Assembly: GCF_001949145.1 (NCBI RefSeq)
Contig: NW_019091356.1
Coordinates: 799,660 to 863,659 of the forward strand
DNA length: 64,000 bases
From: Acanthaster planci
Lineage: Eukaryota > Echinodermata > Asteroidea > Valvatida > Acanthasteridae
Direction of reading: 5' to 3'
A program made the translations under genes and the position numbers. This document shows, piece after piece, positions 1 to 11,119 of the stretch. The stretch's first letter is position 1. Every line of letters begins with the position of its first letter. The notes under the pieces are model-generated. The model searched no databases, had not been told where the DNA came from, and saw only the letters and a list, made by a program, of their open reading frames with translations.

Positions 1-298
1 GAAACACTCTGATATATAAGTACATATTCATATACTGCATTCTTTAAAATTTGCATTGAATTTGCCAAAAAAGGAAAAAAAGAAATAATTGATGCTGTTA
101 TAAAAAATCAATTTTTGCTCCAAGCATAGTTCCAACATGATTTGCTACAATTTTAACATACATGTGAATATGTACAGCAAACAATTTGCCAGTCTTGCAT
201 GACAATATTCCGTGGCAGATGTAAAAACAGGATGCAATGACGTGACAAGAACAGCGCCCTCTTGCGTGCGTGCATATGGATCCATCTGCAGGTTAACC
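1..298 (-). other. AGMO 3' flank / 3'UTR
   Basis: Sequence downstream of the AGMO stop codon. No second gene is visible. Bases about 237-300 contain a short sequence (motif AGAACAGCGCCCTCTTGCGT) that recurs at about 901-950 inside the last-but-one AGMO intron region. Confidence 0.5.
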
Positions 299-3200
299 CT
301 ACTCGGCCTTGTTCTTTCTCTGTGTGAGCACTGACACACACTTTGGCAGCCAGACCACCACTGACAAGCCAAACACTAACCTCAGAATGTAGAACACCAA
401 CTGGGAGGAACCTCGTTGCATTATGGGAAGGTAGGAAATGGCGACAGCCTCAGCAACCAGGACCAAGCAGGAACGGAAGACTTCAAGGAAAGGAGCTGCA
501 GGTCTGATGGGAACAAAACCTGATAATTTGCAAAGTTGAAAATTTTGGCTCGAGCGAGCAAGCAAGCAAGCAACAACCGACCGACTGACCAACAAACAAA
601 CACAACAAAACTTACTTGGCATCATTGATCGCTCCAAGACACGTCAATGAAAAGATGATGTACGTCATGCCACAGATGGTGGCAGTTTGGGACAGCGTCT
701 GCAGACAGAGAATGAAAGAGATTGTTCTTCAACAGTTTCCTTTTCATGTTTAAAACTGCTTGAGCTCACATTAGATAAAAACTTGAACAACTCAGTCTGT
801 CAGCAAGTTCAAAGGTCACAACGTGTTACAGTTAGTTCTTAAGAAGATCACACCCTGGTTAGGTCTCTTCACTGAAAGTTCCACTGATGAATAAACTGAC
901 TGACATGACAAGAACAGCGCCCTCTTGCGTGCATGCAGGTGAACCCTACTCACATCATGGATAGGTCTCTTCATTTAACCCCTTCGTGCTGGGAGGCGGC
1001 TAGACATGCTGTAAAAATTGAGATCCTCAGCCCGCTTTTCAGCTATTATTCTCAGCCCACGCTCAAGCGAACACGGTGAAAGAAGGCAGACCCTGGCTCT
1101 TGTATATATGGTAATTGGTCTTTGTGTGTAGCCCAGAAATGAAAAGACCGAATTTGCATCATAATCACCAGCTTCACAATAGTCTCCACTTTGAAAAGAG
1201 GCAACGGGAATATGGAAGCGTGAGTAGAGCTGCATACCACCGAACAATCAGCCTTTTCACCGTGTAATTCAAAGCGTGCAGAGCAAGCAGGGCCACAAAC
1301 CGAGAATTTGCAGTTTGGCAGGTGGCCTTCTTGGCCAAGTGAGGCTGGAATTCTTGGAGTCAGCTTTCGTGAAGAAAGTCCCGTTGTCAAGGGGTTAAAG
1401 CTCCACTTATGAAAAACAATGACAAGCAAACTTACCTTCAGAGAAGTCATGAAAGCATCATAGACGTAGAAAATGACGGCAAAATGAATGATGATATAAA
1501 CATGACTCCAATGTGGCAGTCTAGGTCGGTACTTTGGCATCGGGTAATGAATCTAGAAAAACATGAAAACCATCTTGCAGTAAAGTTGGGTTGTAATCTG
1601 GAGGTAGGAAAAATGTCAAAACATGAACTGGAAAGAAGAAAAAAGGTATTTCCGTAAAAATTATTTGCTTTACAAATCACATGCTGCTCTTTCCCATTTA
1701 ACATTATATTAAATATGGCATTTTTCACATCACTTGGCAACAACACTGATAAGAAGCTAAATTTTTTCCCCTAATAGCCTAAAGCATCCAACTTACATCC
1801 GGTATGTCTTCAATGGATCCTTGCCTTGGTAATCCAGGCATCCATCCTGGTCCTTTCAGGAATACCCAGAGTTTGTTAGTCAATCCTGGCATGTTCCATG
1901 CTGTCTCCAAGATGTATTTATAGTGACAGTACTGTACCACAAAAACCACAAAACTTCACTTGCATGAATAAAAACATCCAACACGGTTCAAAACTGCAAC
2001 TACTTCTGAGAAATAAAGACCAGACCCAAATAATAACCTCATGCAGAATTATCAAGTCAAAAGAAATGATCAGGTTTTGAATGTTTTACCTGAGTGTAAA
2101 GTGGGTTGTATGATTCAAGTGGATGAACCAATCCAAAAACAACTGGCTCACTTTCAGGTTCAAAGGTGCCTGATTGAAAAAAATATCAAAGCAAGGAACA
2201 GTAAGGCAAGAGCCTTCCATTTAAATCAAATGAACCGAAATGGAAAACAGATGCCAACGAGAGAAATTGAAAATCAACTGAAAAATGATATAAAAACTAC
2301 TGAAAATCAAAAGATGGCAATTCAATACTGAATTGTGAATTGCAAATTGAAACTGGAAAAGGGAAATTGAAACTGGAAAAGGGAAACTGAAACTGGAAAA
2401 GGGAAACTGAAACTGGAAAAGGGAAATTGAAACTGGAAAAGGGAAATTGAAACTGGAAAAGGGAAACTGAAACTGGAAAAGGGAAATTGAAACTGGAAAA
2501 GGGAAATTGAAACTGGAAAAGGGAAATTGAAAAGGTTCAAAATCACAAAACTTAAAGTAAATCATCATTATCCAAGCCAAAAATCTGATATCACTTTTAA
2601 ACCGTTTGTGACATCTATACTCAATTTAATTTAATAAAAAAAATTACAGGCTATTTTAAGTGGTTAACAGTTTAGTACCAGAGACTTGGACAATACAAAT
2701 AACTGATATTTGTAATGAACAATAAATACCCCTGATTATGCAATCATCTTCCAAACAAAGATAAGCCAACTCACCAAACATTCGATCCCAGATGATGAGA
2801 GTTCCTGCATAGTTCTTATCAATGCAGTAACGATTCCGGCCTGTTACAAATACACCAAGGCCCATCTGATAAGTGTTTGTTCAGCACATTTGTACACGGA
2901 CAGCTGATCTTCCCGATTTGAGATTTTGATAACTGTGCTGGCTAAAGATGTCCTGAATTTTCGGGTGAACTTTTACAATTGACACAGGTTGCATGACTTT
3001 ACAATCCAAACCTCTCCAGATCCTTCAAAAATCACAAAGATTTCGCAGGATTGAGGAAGATAAAGCCAATCCACGAGTACTTAAGTAGGGCTTGATGCCC
3101 TTTGAATGTTGAAGTAAACCAAATGTGAGACTTGAGTTCAAGGTGAAAAGGACAAAAAGCCTTGCTGTAAAATTTAACAACTTTTATTGCTGTTTAAAAA

Positions 3201-6200
3201 TTGGAAACTTTATCAGTTTTCTAATGAGACGTACAGGTACCTACCATGATGAACCCTGTGGTGACTTGGTGTGTTTAGAATGTACTCCAAGGGACCAAGA
3301 CTTTTAATAACCTGTTCACAAACAGAAATGAAAACAGACAGAAAGGAAAGTTACAATTGTAGTGGATGAGAAACTTTAATACACTTGATCATATCTGTTT
3401 ACAGCTTTGCCTTCATAAGTGCCAAATTCCTTCCTAATTTACCAGGTCTGGAAGATTTTGCAGGAGGGATTTCAGGGGATTCAAAAAATTCCCCGCAAAA
3501 TACACAAGGAGTTAGGATTGGGATAAATAAGTGTCCAAGAGGATGACAGGTGGAGACAATGTTGCCATGGGATTTGGTTGACATACCCTTGTGTGAATCC
3601 AGAACTGGTAGAGGGTGTTGAACTGTTGATGCATCATAAATATGGGCGGGGGGATAGCGAAGGCCAACGGAAGGTAGAACATCTAAGAAGACAGGAAATG
3701 ATTGGATGAAGGATAGAGCATTGATGTATAATCCAATGAGAGCAACTAGAACAAGGACCGACGTCCAGCTAGGTGGTCCCTGAACAACTGGCTTTCATGT
3801 TCCTACAGCAGACCTTAAGGTGTATTATAAAATGGACGGACACGACTTGACTCCAACAAGAACCACAGAGTGACTTGAGGTTTGCAAACCCTTCTAGTAC
3901 GGGGTTTTCCCTGGACTAATCTTTTCTGGGATTTTCTTCAAATGTGGGTCTTTCCTTGTCAGCCCTAAATCTAAAGATGGGACACGAGAAGAGCCTTAAG
4001 TGCTGATTAGGATTCCCAGGATGAATGAGGCAATATTAAACTGAATGAGGCAATATTGAACTGAATGAGGCAATATTAAACTGAATGAGGCAATATTAAA
4101 CTGAATGAGGCAATATTAAACTGAATGAGGCAATATTAAACTGAATGAGGCAATATTAAACTGAATGAGGCAATATTAAACTGAATAAAACAAGTCGATA
4201 GGAGTCAGTTTTCAGGCCAAAATGCCAAGTCCAGCTCCTGATTTTCTCACCACTTCACCACTCTTTCAAATTAGTACTCAGACTACAAACTTTCTCTGAA
4301 GACATGACATCATTCCATACATACACTGTGATCTTACGGTTGTTCACTGTGCATGTAATTTAGACTCTATTTATACTGTATAATTGCTGATCAAGGTCGA
4401 CATTTCATGCAAAGTGCCAGGAATATTCCTTTTAAAATGGATACTGTTATTAATTTGATTTTAAAACAGAAAAATAGACTCTTTTTTTTACCCATGACAC
4501 AAATCGCTGGCAAATGGACTGCCTAAGTGCGGTGGTGAGATTGTATTCCTCTGAGCTATGATGAACTTGATGAGCAGCCCAGAAGATGTTGACTTCTGCA
4601 AGACGGGTCAATGAAACTGATTCATTAGAAAAAAGACACAAGAGCATTTGCACCTTGCATGGTTGAGCTGTAAGTGAGGCTGAACTGGCAAATTCCACAT
4701 GCCTGAATAGGTTTTTACATCATAGCTTAGAAAATCTACATAGTAAAAGATGAAATCTCAACCAATCAAAATAGTTGTACTATCTGAGGCATTTATAAAT
4801 AGCCAATGGTGATCTCTGTACCATGTGACATTCTATGCATCCAATAGTAACCCAGATCCACCAGCACAAAGCAAATGATCCAAGTCCAGGGGCTGTCCCA
4901 CGCCAAAGTGGCCAGTCGATAATTCTCATGCACCCAGACGTAGAAGCCAATGTTAACGCCATGAGATAAGAACCTACAAGCAGATGAGGACAAACAAGTT
5001 GATGTTGGACTTAGATGACTTGTTTCAGTAACGTTTTACCTTGCAAGTAATGTACGTTCAATGCATTCTAACTAAATAAATAAATGTACAAGCTTTGCTC
5101 ATTGAAAAATCTGCTTATCAAAGGAGGTGACATTTCTATTTTCAGTCCCAAATATATTGTAACTTTTCTTGACTTTTTTTTTTACTGTCAGACATATACA
5201 TGTACATGCATTTTAAGTTTCAGCCTGTATGTCTGTTATGTCCTGAAGACTGGGGTGTTAAAGGGACAGAGTAAACTCACGTGTAGAGAGACTCAAACGT
5301 GGGAGACAAAAGGAGATAAGTACAATTGGACCCACCTGATTCCTACATAACTGATTTGTGGATTTGCTTAACAAAAGACCCTGTATTTGGGGATGGATCA
5401 AAATTGCTGCAAAAGTCTTCACTACATGTATCTATCAACTCCAGATGCTTACTGTGTCAGGAGCAGCAACATGCCAGCTGTGAGGGAACTGATGCTATCA
5501 GGGAGGAAGAACCTCTCTCGTACCTTCTTGTCTGCAATAGTTACAATCATCTCCAAGAGAGCCAGCAAACCAAAGAAGGGAATAGCCTAGAGGAGGAGAA
5601 TAGAATAAGAACTGGTTCATTTCATTCAAATCTAATATTTGATTTCAACATGAAGGTCCATTACACAGACAACTGTCCAATATCTCTGATACCTACTTAT
5701 TCAAAACCTAGTCCAATCTACGGTCTGCCCACCAAACTCTTCTGACACCACTCAATTCTCACCAGTTCTGGTCAGGGAGGAGATGGTGAAGGAAACAGTT
5801 TGTCCTAGATGGATGTCCAAAGTCTACAAAAAAGGTTTTCTGCACATGTTCCCGGACGGAAATTCCTCAGCCCCACCCAAACTTTTCTGAAAACACCTTT
5901 TGTTTTTCCTACATCTCTACAAAGGAAAATCATCTTCCCTTTTTAGCTTTTTCTGATATGTTGTAAAAATTTTGCAATTCATCTTTTGTTTCTGTTTCAA
6001 AAATGGTGAACGGGTATATCACAGCAGCTAAAAATTATTATAAACTTTTGACATGAAACAATGGAAATATACAAAACAAACAAAAGAGAGACATACAAAT
6101 ATGACAAGCATTTTGCCACATGCATTTTGAGCATAACACTTCAGTGACTAATCATGTTATTTACCTCGTAGAAATAATCTGGTACATCTTCCAGGTTCTC

Positions 6201-6281
6201 AAATGATGTCTCATTTGGAGTGACTGCGTAGAACAGTCGTCTAGTCCCTGTAAGGACATCGGCATTGAACAATCCTGGCAT
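299..6281 (-). CDS. AGMO: Alkylglycerol monooxygenase (TMEM195 family), 12 coding exons
   Basis: Tetrahydrobiopterin-dependent ether-lipid hydroxylase of the ER membrane that cleaves alkylglycerols (family knowledge). Exons read on the minus strand: 6281-6165, 5586-5453, 4973-4822, 4595-4492, 3682-3587, 3311-3245, 2840-2775, 2169-2090, 1931-1797, 1552-1436, 698-616, 503-299. All junctions are GT-AG, phases agree, and the joined protein is 451 residues (human about 445). The three histidine boxes of the fatty-acid-hydroxylase superfamily are visible: HRMSH at residues 130-134, HQVHH at 143-147 and HHRVHHG at 218-224. The core hydrophobic segments and the conserved RNRYCIDKNYAG stretch follow. 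The ATG lies 9 codons into an exon whose acceptor is near 6292, so a non-coding 5' exon is likely upstream but was not found. Introns carry two 20-bp minisatellites and a TTAA-flanked element. The C-terminal hydrophobic exon (503-299) is the least conserved part. Confidence 0.95.
979..1394. mobile_element. Short TTAA-flanked inverted-repeat element (piggyBac-like MITE)
   Basis: The element lies in the AGMO intron between exons 10 and 11. It is bounded on both sides by TTAA (975-978 and 1395-1398). It begins CCCCTTCGTGCTGGG and ends in the complement of CCCCTTGACAACGGG, so the first six bases form a terminal inverted repeat. TTAA target duplication and ends starting CC are hallmarks of piggyBac-type elements (family knowledge). 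No transposase reading frame is present, so it would be non-autonomous. Confidence 0.5.
2341..2530. repeat. 20-bp minisatellite in AGMO intron
   Basis: About nine to ten head-to-tail copies of a 20-base unit (GGGAAATTGAAACTGGAAAA). Units alternate between a T and a C variant at one position. The open frames across it are low-complexity products of the repeat, not genes. Confidence 0.95.
4022..4188. repeat. 20-bp minisatellite in AGMO intron
   Basis: About eight nearly identical head-to-tail copies of a 20-base unit (GAATGAGGCAATATTAAACT). Only one internal copy differs, by a single base. The period equals that of the other AGMO-intron array, but the sequences are unrelated. Confidence 0.95.
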
Positions 6282-7185
6282 CTTGCTAAGCCTCTGTAAG
6301 AAAAATGAGTGAACATCAGAATCATATTTCACCAATATCAGGCATGCATCTATGCAGACTTTAAGTTGAGCAAAGATCACTACTTATCTGATTATTTAGT
6401 GTAAGTAACACAATTTAGCTCTTTGACCATGACTAATGACAAGGAGGGGGAAAGACCTTTTTGAAAACAAACTTTGCCGAAAATCATTCCGTCAGTGATC
6501 ACTGTTGATCTCTTAAAAAGCAACCGTCATCAATACTACCTGCAGTTACTGAACCAAGAAAGTACTAAGACCAATCGTGGTCAACATTTTGACATTTGCT
6601 GCATTGCAAGTAAAATGAAAAGCTTTTTAAAACAAACTCAAGAACAGAATTTAAATTAATTGCAAACATTTTCTCTTTGACAGGTTGGTGGGACTACCAC
6701 TAAACTAATGTAAAGTTGAATATTATATCAAATGAAGCTTATTATATTTGAAGCTATGAAAGAAATGCCTTATTTGTTGCAATTTTGAAAATTTTCTTTA
6801 TCAATTATTGATGATAACACATAGAAACTCAATCCTGAAGTTTGTAGCCTCTGAAGTAAGAAGTAGAAGTTATGCATTGAGGCGGAGTTGGAGGGTAAGG
6901 ATTTGTAGCACTAGGATAGGCTCAGCACATTCATTGTAACTAAATTAACATAACAAAGGATAGCCTCCAAAGCACCAGCAATGCATCCTGATGGCCAAAG
7001 TTCACTTTGCAAGGATTCTGTACAAACAACATGTTGACAGGTTAACAAATGTCAGGTTGAGTGAACTTTTCACTTTCAAGTTAATGTTTAATTTCAAATT
7101 CAGACCCATGGTAACTTGATGTACAGGTGAACCAAAGACACTAATCAATCAAAACAATGTTCAGAATATTTAACAAAATATCTTT
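6282..7185. other. AGMO 5' flank, no gene seen
   Basis: AT-rich sequence upstream of the AGMO start codon. The AGMO transcription start is presumably here or further right. No gene or RNA is recognised. Confidence 0.4.
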
Positions 7186-7563
7186 CAAAAGAAACTATAT
7201 CGGGAAACTGATAAATGATTATAAAGATGAACAAAGAAATTGACTGGAGGGGGATTTGAACCTGCGACCTCTGGAACACTGTACCAACTGAGCTATCCAG
7301 CCCTATGTTGGTGGCTCTTCCTATTTGTCAATATCACCAGGGGCTAAGGTACATGGTGTTTCAGGTTTAATGGCTTTTGGCTAATACCTCCCCCCCCCAC
7401 AGAAATATTGACAAATTGGACAAATATTGACAATGTAGGGCTAGATAGCTCAGTTGGTAGAGCACTGGCACGGTGTTCCAGAGGTTGCAGGTTCAAATCA
7501 ATTTCTTTGTTCATCTTTATAATCATTTATAAGTACCTAGTCAGTTTCCCGATATAGTTTCTT
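7186..7563. repeat. Head-to-head pair of tRNA-derived SINEs (inverted repeat)
   Basis: Two copies of a tRNA-derived sequence face each other: the minus-strand copy at about 7187-7308 and the plus-strand copy at about 7437-7563. Both have a box-A-like TAGCTCAGTTGGTA, a box-B-like GGTTCAAATC and a shared short tail (TTTCTTTGTTCATCTTTATA) continuing to a common end near GGGAAACT. Arms are about 115 bp and the spacer is about 130 bp. These are not functional tRNAs, because the acceptor and anticodon stems do not close. Confidence 0.8.
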
Positions 7564-7684
7564 TCGTAATATGTTCAAAAAGCTGTATTCTCTCTGAGTA
7601 ATCCCTGTTCACCACTTGCCAGGTTGTATTGTGTTATTGGGGTGTGATCCCTGGCTTACATGGTGTTTCAGGTTTAATGGCTTC

Positions 7685-7830
7685 TGGCCCCCGAACAGAG
7701 ATATTGACAAATGAGAAGAGCCACCAACATAGGGCTGGATAGCTCAGTTGGTATGGTGTTCCAGAGGTCGCAGGTTCAAATCCCGCTCCAGTCAATTTCT
7801 TTGTTTATCTTTATAAACAAATATCTTTTA
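7685..7830 (+). repeat. tRNA-derived SINE, third local copy
   Basis: The same head (GGGCTGGATAGCTCAGTTGG, then GGTTCAAATCC) and the same tail as the pair at 7186-7563, in plus orientation. The upstream flank TATTGACAAAT is shared with the other copies, so the repeat unit begins before the tRNA-like head. Confidence 0.75.
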
Positions 7831-7947
7831 ACAGAAATAAAACTTCTTTTAGAGATCATGGAAATGTACAATTTAATTTTCTTTTCAGTTGATAACCCTA
7901 ACCCCAAAGGGTGTATGTAAGCATACTGAAATTGGAGGATTTGGGAC

Positions 7948-8703
7948 TGTTATGGAGGTTTGGAATTGAATTTTTGTGGTGAAATGGTTTGCAGCCCTAA
8001 GAAAGCTATTAAACCAAAATTTCCCCTGTCAGCATATCTGCTTGATCTTTCCCTGCTAAAAAGGGGATAACAAAAGTTTCAGAGCATGAGAAGGAGTATT
8101 TTTGGACAAAAACAAGATTTTTGCTCACCAATTTCTCGCTTCCAACTGTTGACTGTCGCTCCGTTAATGCCATTCATGTTTATCAGGTTGCACATGCGTT
8201 GAGCCAACCAATGACCACGCTTGCTCTGCATCTTGGCTCGACCATTTTCGGTGGTAGGGGATGACATCTTGTGTGGATTTCATTGTGGGACCGTACTGTC
8301 CTGGCTGCTGTTGTGACCTGGAAACACACATCGGGCAAGACGCGCGACATGTGCTGCGTTGTGTGTGATGTCATCCTCCGCCAGCGAAAATGGTCATACC
8401 AAAATGCGGAACAAGTGCGGTCATCGGTGGGCTCAACGCTCAGCAGCCTGATAAACATGAACGGCATGAATGGAGAGACAGTCAATGGGTGGAAGTGAAA
8501 AATTGGTGAGCAAAAATCTCATTTTTGTCCAAAAATACTCCGTCTGATGCTCTGAAACTTTTGTTATCCCCTTTTTAGCAGGTAGGCCTAGGCCCTGGCT
8601 ATAGTCTCAAGCAGATATGCTGACAGGGGAGAATTTGGTTTAACAGCTTAGGGCTGTAAACCATTTCACCACAAAAATTCGATTCCAAAACCCCATAGCG
8701 TGA
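7948..8703. mobile_element. Foldback element, about 750 bp, long inverted-repeat arms
   Basis: Left arm (about 7948-8273) and right arm (about 8368-8703) are imperfect reverse complements over more than 300 bp. Examples are CCACAAAAATTC near the right end against GAATTTTTGTGG at the left, and TTTTTGTCCAAAAATACTCC against its complement near 8090. A spacer of roughly 90 bp separates them. No coding capacity is recognisable. It lies in the intergenic space between AGMO and GATAD1, so it is either a foldback-type transposon or a large hairpin-forming MITE. Confidence 0.85.
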
Positions 8704-9135
8704 CAACACCATGTAAACCTTGTCTCCTCGGAGTCACACGGAGTAATACGGAGTGACTTCTCGAAGTAAGCCTAGTCTGTACTGCTACTTACTTAGGCCT
8801 AGTATTAGTACTACTACTAGCGTAATGACAGAAGGAAGGCTGAGAAGCAGATCTTTAGTCTTTATAGAAGACTCATAATTATCTTGACAATGTAACGAAT
8901 GAGGAACTTATAAAGCATAAGATGAACCAACCTTCAGACGTACTCGGTGAAGACCAAAAAACAGTCCACGCTCAGCGCGGTGAGCTCAATTCAACTTGAC
9001 TGCGCTGACATTTATTTATAAGCACATCGTTCTCTTGAGGGCGCACTTTATGTGGTGGAGTGCGGAATATTAGTACGTGTTATCGCTAACAAAAATTAGG
9101 ATTTCTGTCCAGTGTAGGTTTTTTTGTTCAGCAAA
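8704..9135 (+). promoter_or_regulatory. Probable GATAD1 promoter region (possibly shared with AGMO)
   Basis: The region between the foldback element and the GATAD1 ATG. It is locally GC/CpG richer around 8970-9075, with no TATA box evident. Its promoter role is inferred only from position. Confidence 0.35.
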
Positions 9136-11119
9136 ATGCCACTTGGAGAAAAACCATTCTGTCTGACATGTAAAACAACTAATTCTGTCATCTGGAGGCA
9201 AAGTTCTGATGGAAAAATCCAGTGCAACTCTTGCGGTCTGAAACACCCCGGAACAGGCGACGGCAGCGAGGACGGAAGGCAGCCGTCAACGGGCGCCACT
9301 TCGGGACAAAATGGTGGCGGGGCAAGTGGAAGATTGGGCAGAGAAGGAACCAGGAAATCTGCCAGAACTGTGAAAAAATTGCGCTACAAACAGATTGTTA
9401 ATGCTGCCAAGTCACAGGCCACCAAGGGGAAAAATAGGAGGATCATTTTTAAAAGACATGTAAGTTCTAAACATCTTTTTTTTAAAGCATACCGTTTACC
9501 GGTGGCCTACTGACACGATACATGTAGTCTGTTAGGAGTACATGTACAGTAGTCATGTTTGTCAGATTATCAGCGTTGCATTTTTAATAAGTTACTACGT
9601 GTTTACTGCTCTCATAACTACCTATTGACAGAATGCACTGTATTTGTTATATTGATTATGACACTAATTTTTCCTTTGAATGGTATAACAGCTGTCAGCA
9701 AGTGATTACGTCCTAAAAAGTGGATCTTAGCTTAGTAAATTGGAAAGCATTTACTCAGAAAACAGACTAGTCTCACAGGTTTGTGCACAGAGGCATCAAG
9801 TGTTTTCCGTATTCAAAAGTCTTTCCCAATACCCTACCATTGGTTTACTTTGTCCTTTCCTGTTCCATTTTGAAAGTTGCATCATCAGAATAGTCTTCTA
9901 TTTTCATTATATAAATTTGCATAAAACAATTTCTAACATAGCAAAGGGAAAATAGATATTCTCAAACTGGAAGGACGTTGCATTTTTCTCCTGTTCTGAT
10001 TTCCAGTCCATGAAAGCTCCAGAAGCCAATGCCACCGTTGTAACAAGTAACAGTGTGTTCCATCATGTAAGTAAACTCACCATATCATTTCTTTCTTCCA
10101 AAATGTTCATAAATCTCTAATTTATCATTAAGAAATGTTGAAAATAGAAGAATCTATTTTGGTGCAGAGATTTATATTGACAGTTCTTTGTTGAACATAA
10201 TTCACATAGCTTGCCCTTACCAGCAGGTAAATATCCCAATATTAAATTCAATGCTAACAAATTGTTTTGAGATTGGACATTGTTTTTCAGAAAATCAGAA
10301 CTAATGTAGCTTTCCTTTAATTTACAGGGTGTCTACTTGCAAGCAGGTGACATTGTGTCAATCTTAGATGTTGAGGGCGGTATTTACTATGCACAGATCC
10401 GAGGGTTTCTTCAAGATCAGTATGGTGACAAGAGTGCAGTGATTACGTGGTTGCTCCCCACACAGGCGACTGACAAAAAACATTTTGATCCTGCTACATA
10501 CATTTTGGGTAAGGAAAAGAAAAAAATTTGATTTATGTCATTCCCAATTTGTTTCCCAATTGTGATATTTTACAAATTTGTATGTTCCCCTTCCTTGTGA
10601 TTTTCAAATTTTTGATATAACAACAATGTGGTATATAACATCATTGTCTCCTGCTTCTAGTGGCTTTGGTTGTATTTTTTATAAGAACCCAATGGGAAGA
10701 ACGTAGCTCATCATTGGTGCATTTTCGTCTTCAGGAACATGTAGTATGAGGTCAAAGTTCAGACTCTGTCCATACTTGAAATGTTTTGAGTGTTATTTGT
10801 GCAGACGTGAAATCCAACATGAAACGAATGTAAGGGTTCATTATTTCCTTTGATTTACACTGGGCTGTACAAGTTACTATTTAAAAATACACTCAAGCAG
10901 TCGTTTTTTGAAAATAATGCCTTGACAGGTCCAGAAGAAGAACTCCCTCGCTCCCTGGAATATCTGGAGTTTGTTTGCCATGCCCCCAGCGAGTACTACC
11001 GGTCTAGAACCACGCCCCTTCCTGTAGACTCCCTCAGAGAGGAGAAGGGTTTTATCTGGTCCAGTGTCATGCCACAAAGACCCCCGTCTACAGCTGCCAT
11101 CTTTGGGGGGAAAAGTTGA
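9136..11119 (+). CDS. GATAD1: GATA zinc finger domain-containing protein 1, 4 exons
   Basis: Chromatin-associated protein reported to bind H3K4me3 complexes (family knowledge). Exons: 9136-9459, 10007-10066, 10328-10508, 10929-11119. Joined product is 251 residues (human 269). A single GATA-type finger opens the protein: CxxC at residues 9-12 and CxxC at 30-33. A Gly/Ser-rich linker, a basic stretch (RRIIFKRH) and the well-conserved C-terminal half with YYAQIRGF, QDQYGDKSA and LEYLEFVCHAPSEYY follow. All junctions are GT-AG and in phase. The start is the ATG of MPLGEKP, matching the family N-terminus (MPLG). Intron 1 holds a dispersed repeat at 9660-9850. Polyadenylation signals AATAAA occur at 11315-11320 and 11395-11400. 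Confidence 0.96.
9650..9850 (+). repeat. Dispersed repeat, copy 1 (GATAD1 intron 1)
   Basis: Shares CACTAATTTT, then a spaced GTGATxACxTCxTAAAA, then AGTCTCACAGGTTTGTGCACAGAGGCATCAAGTGTT-like blocks with copies at 24455-24690 and 28255-28470. Homology is diverged but colinear. The family is unnamed here and has no coding capacity. Confidence 0.6.

Noticed and set aside
2221-2580. 119-codon minus-strand open frame (FPFSSF repeats)
   Set aside because: Translation of the 20-bp minisatellite, with no family resemblance.
4022-4188. CRISPR-like direct repeats
   Set aside because: Units are contiguous 20-mers with no unique spacers, inside an animal gene intron; this is a minisatellite.
7731-7793. 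tRNA gene
   Set aside because: Box A and B are present, but acceptor and anticodon stems do not pair; it is a SINE head.
8183-8485. 100-codon minus-strand open frame within the foldback element
   Set aside because: It crosses from one arm to the other and matches no transposase.
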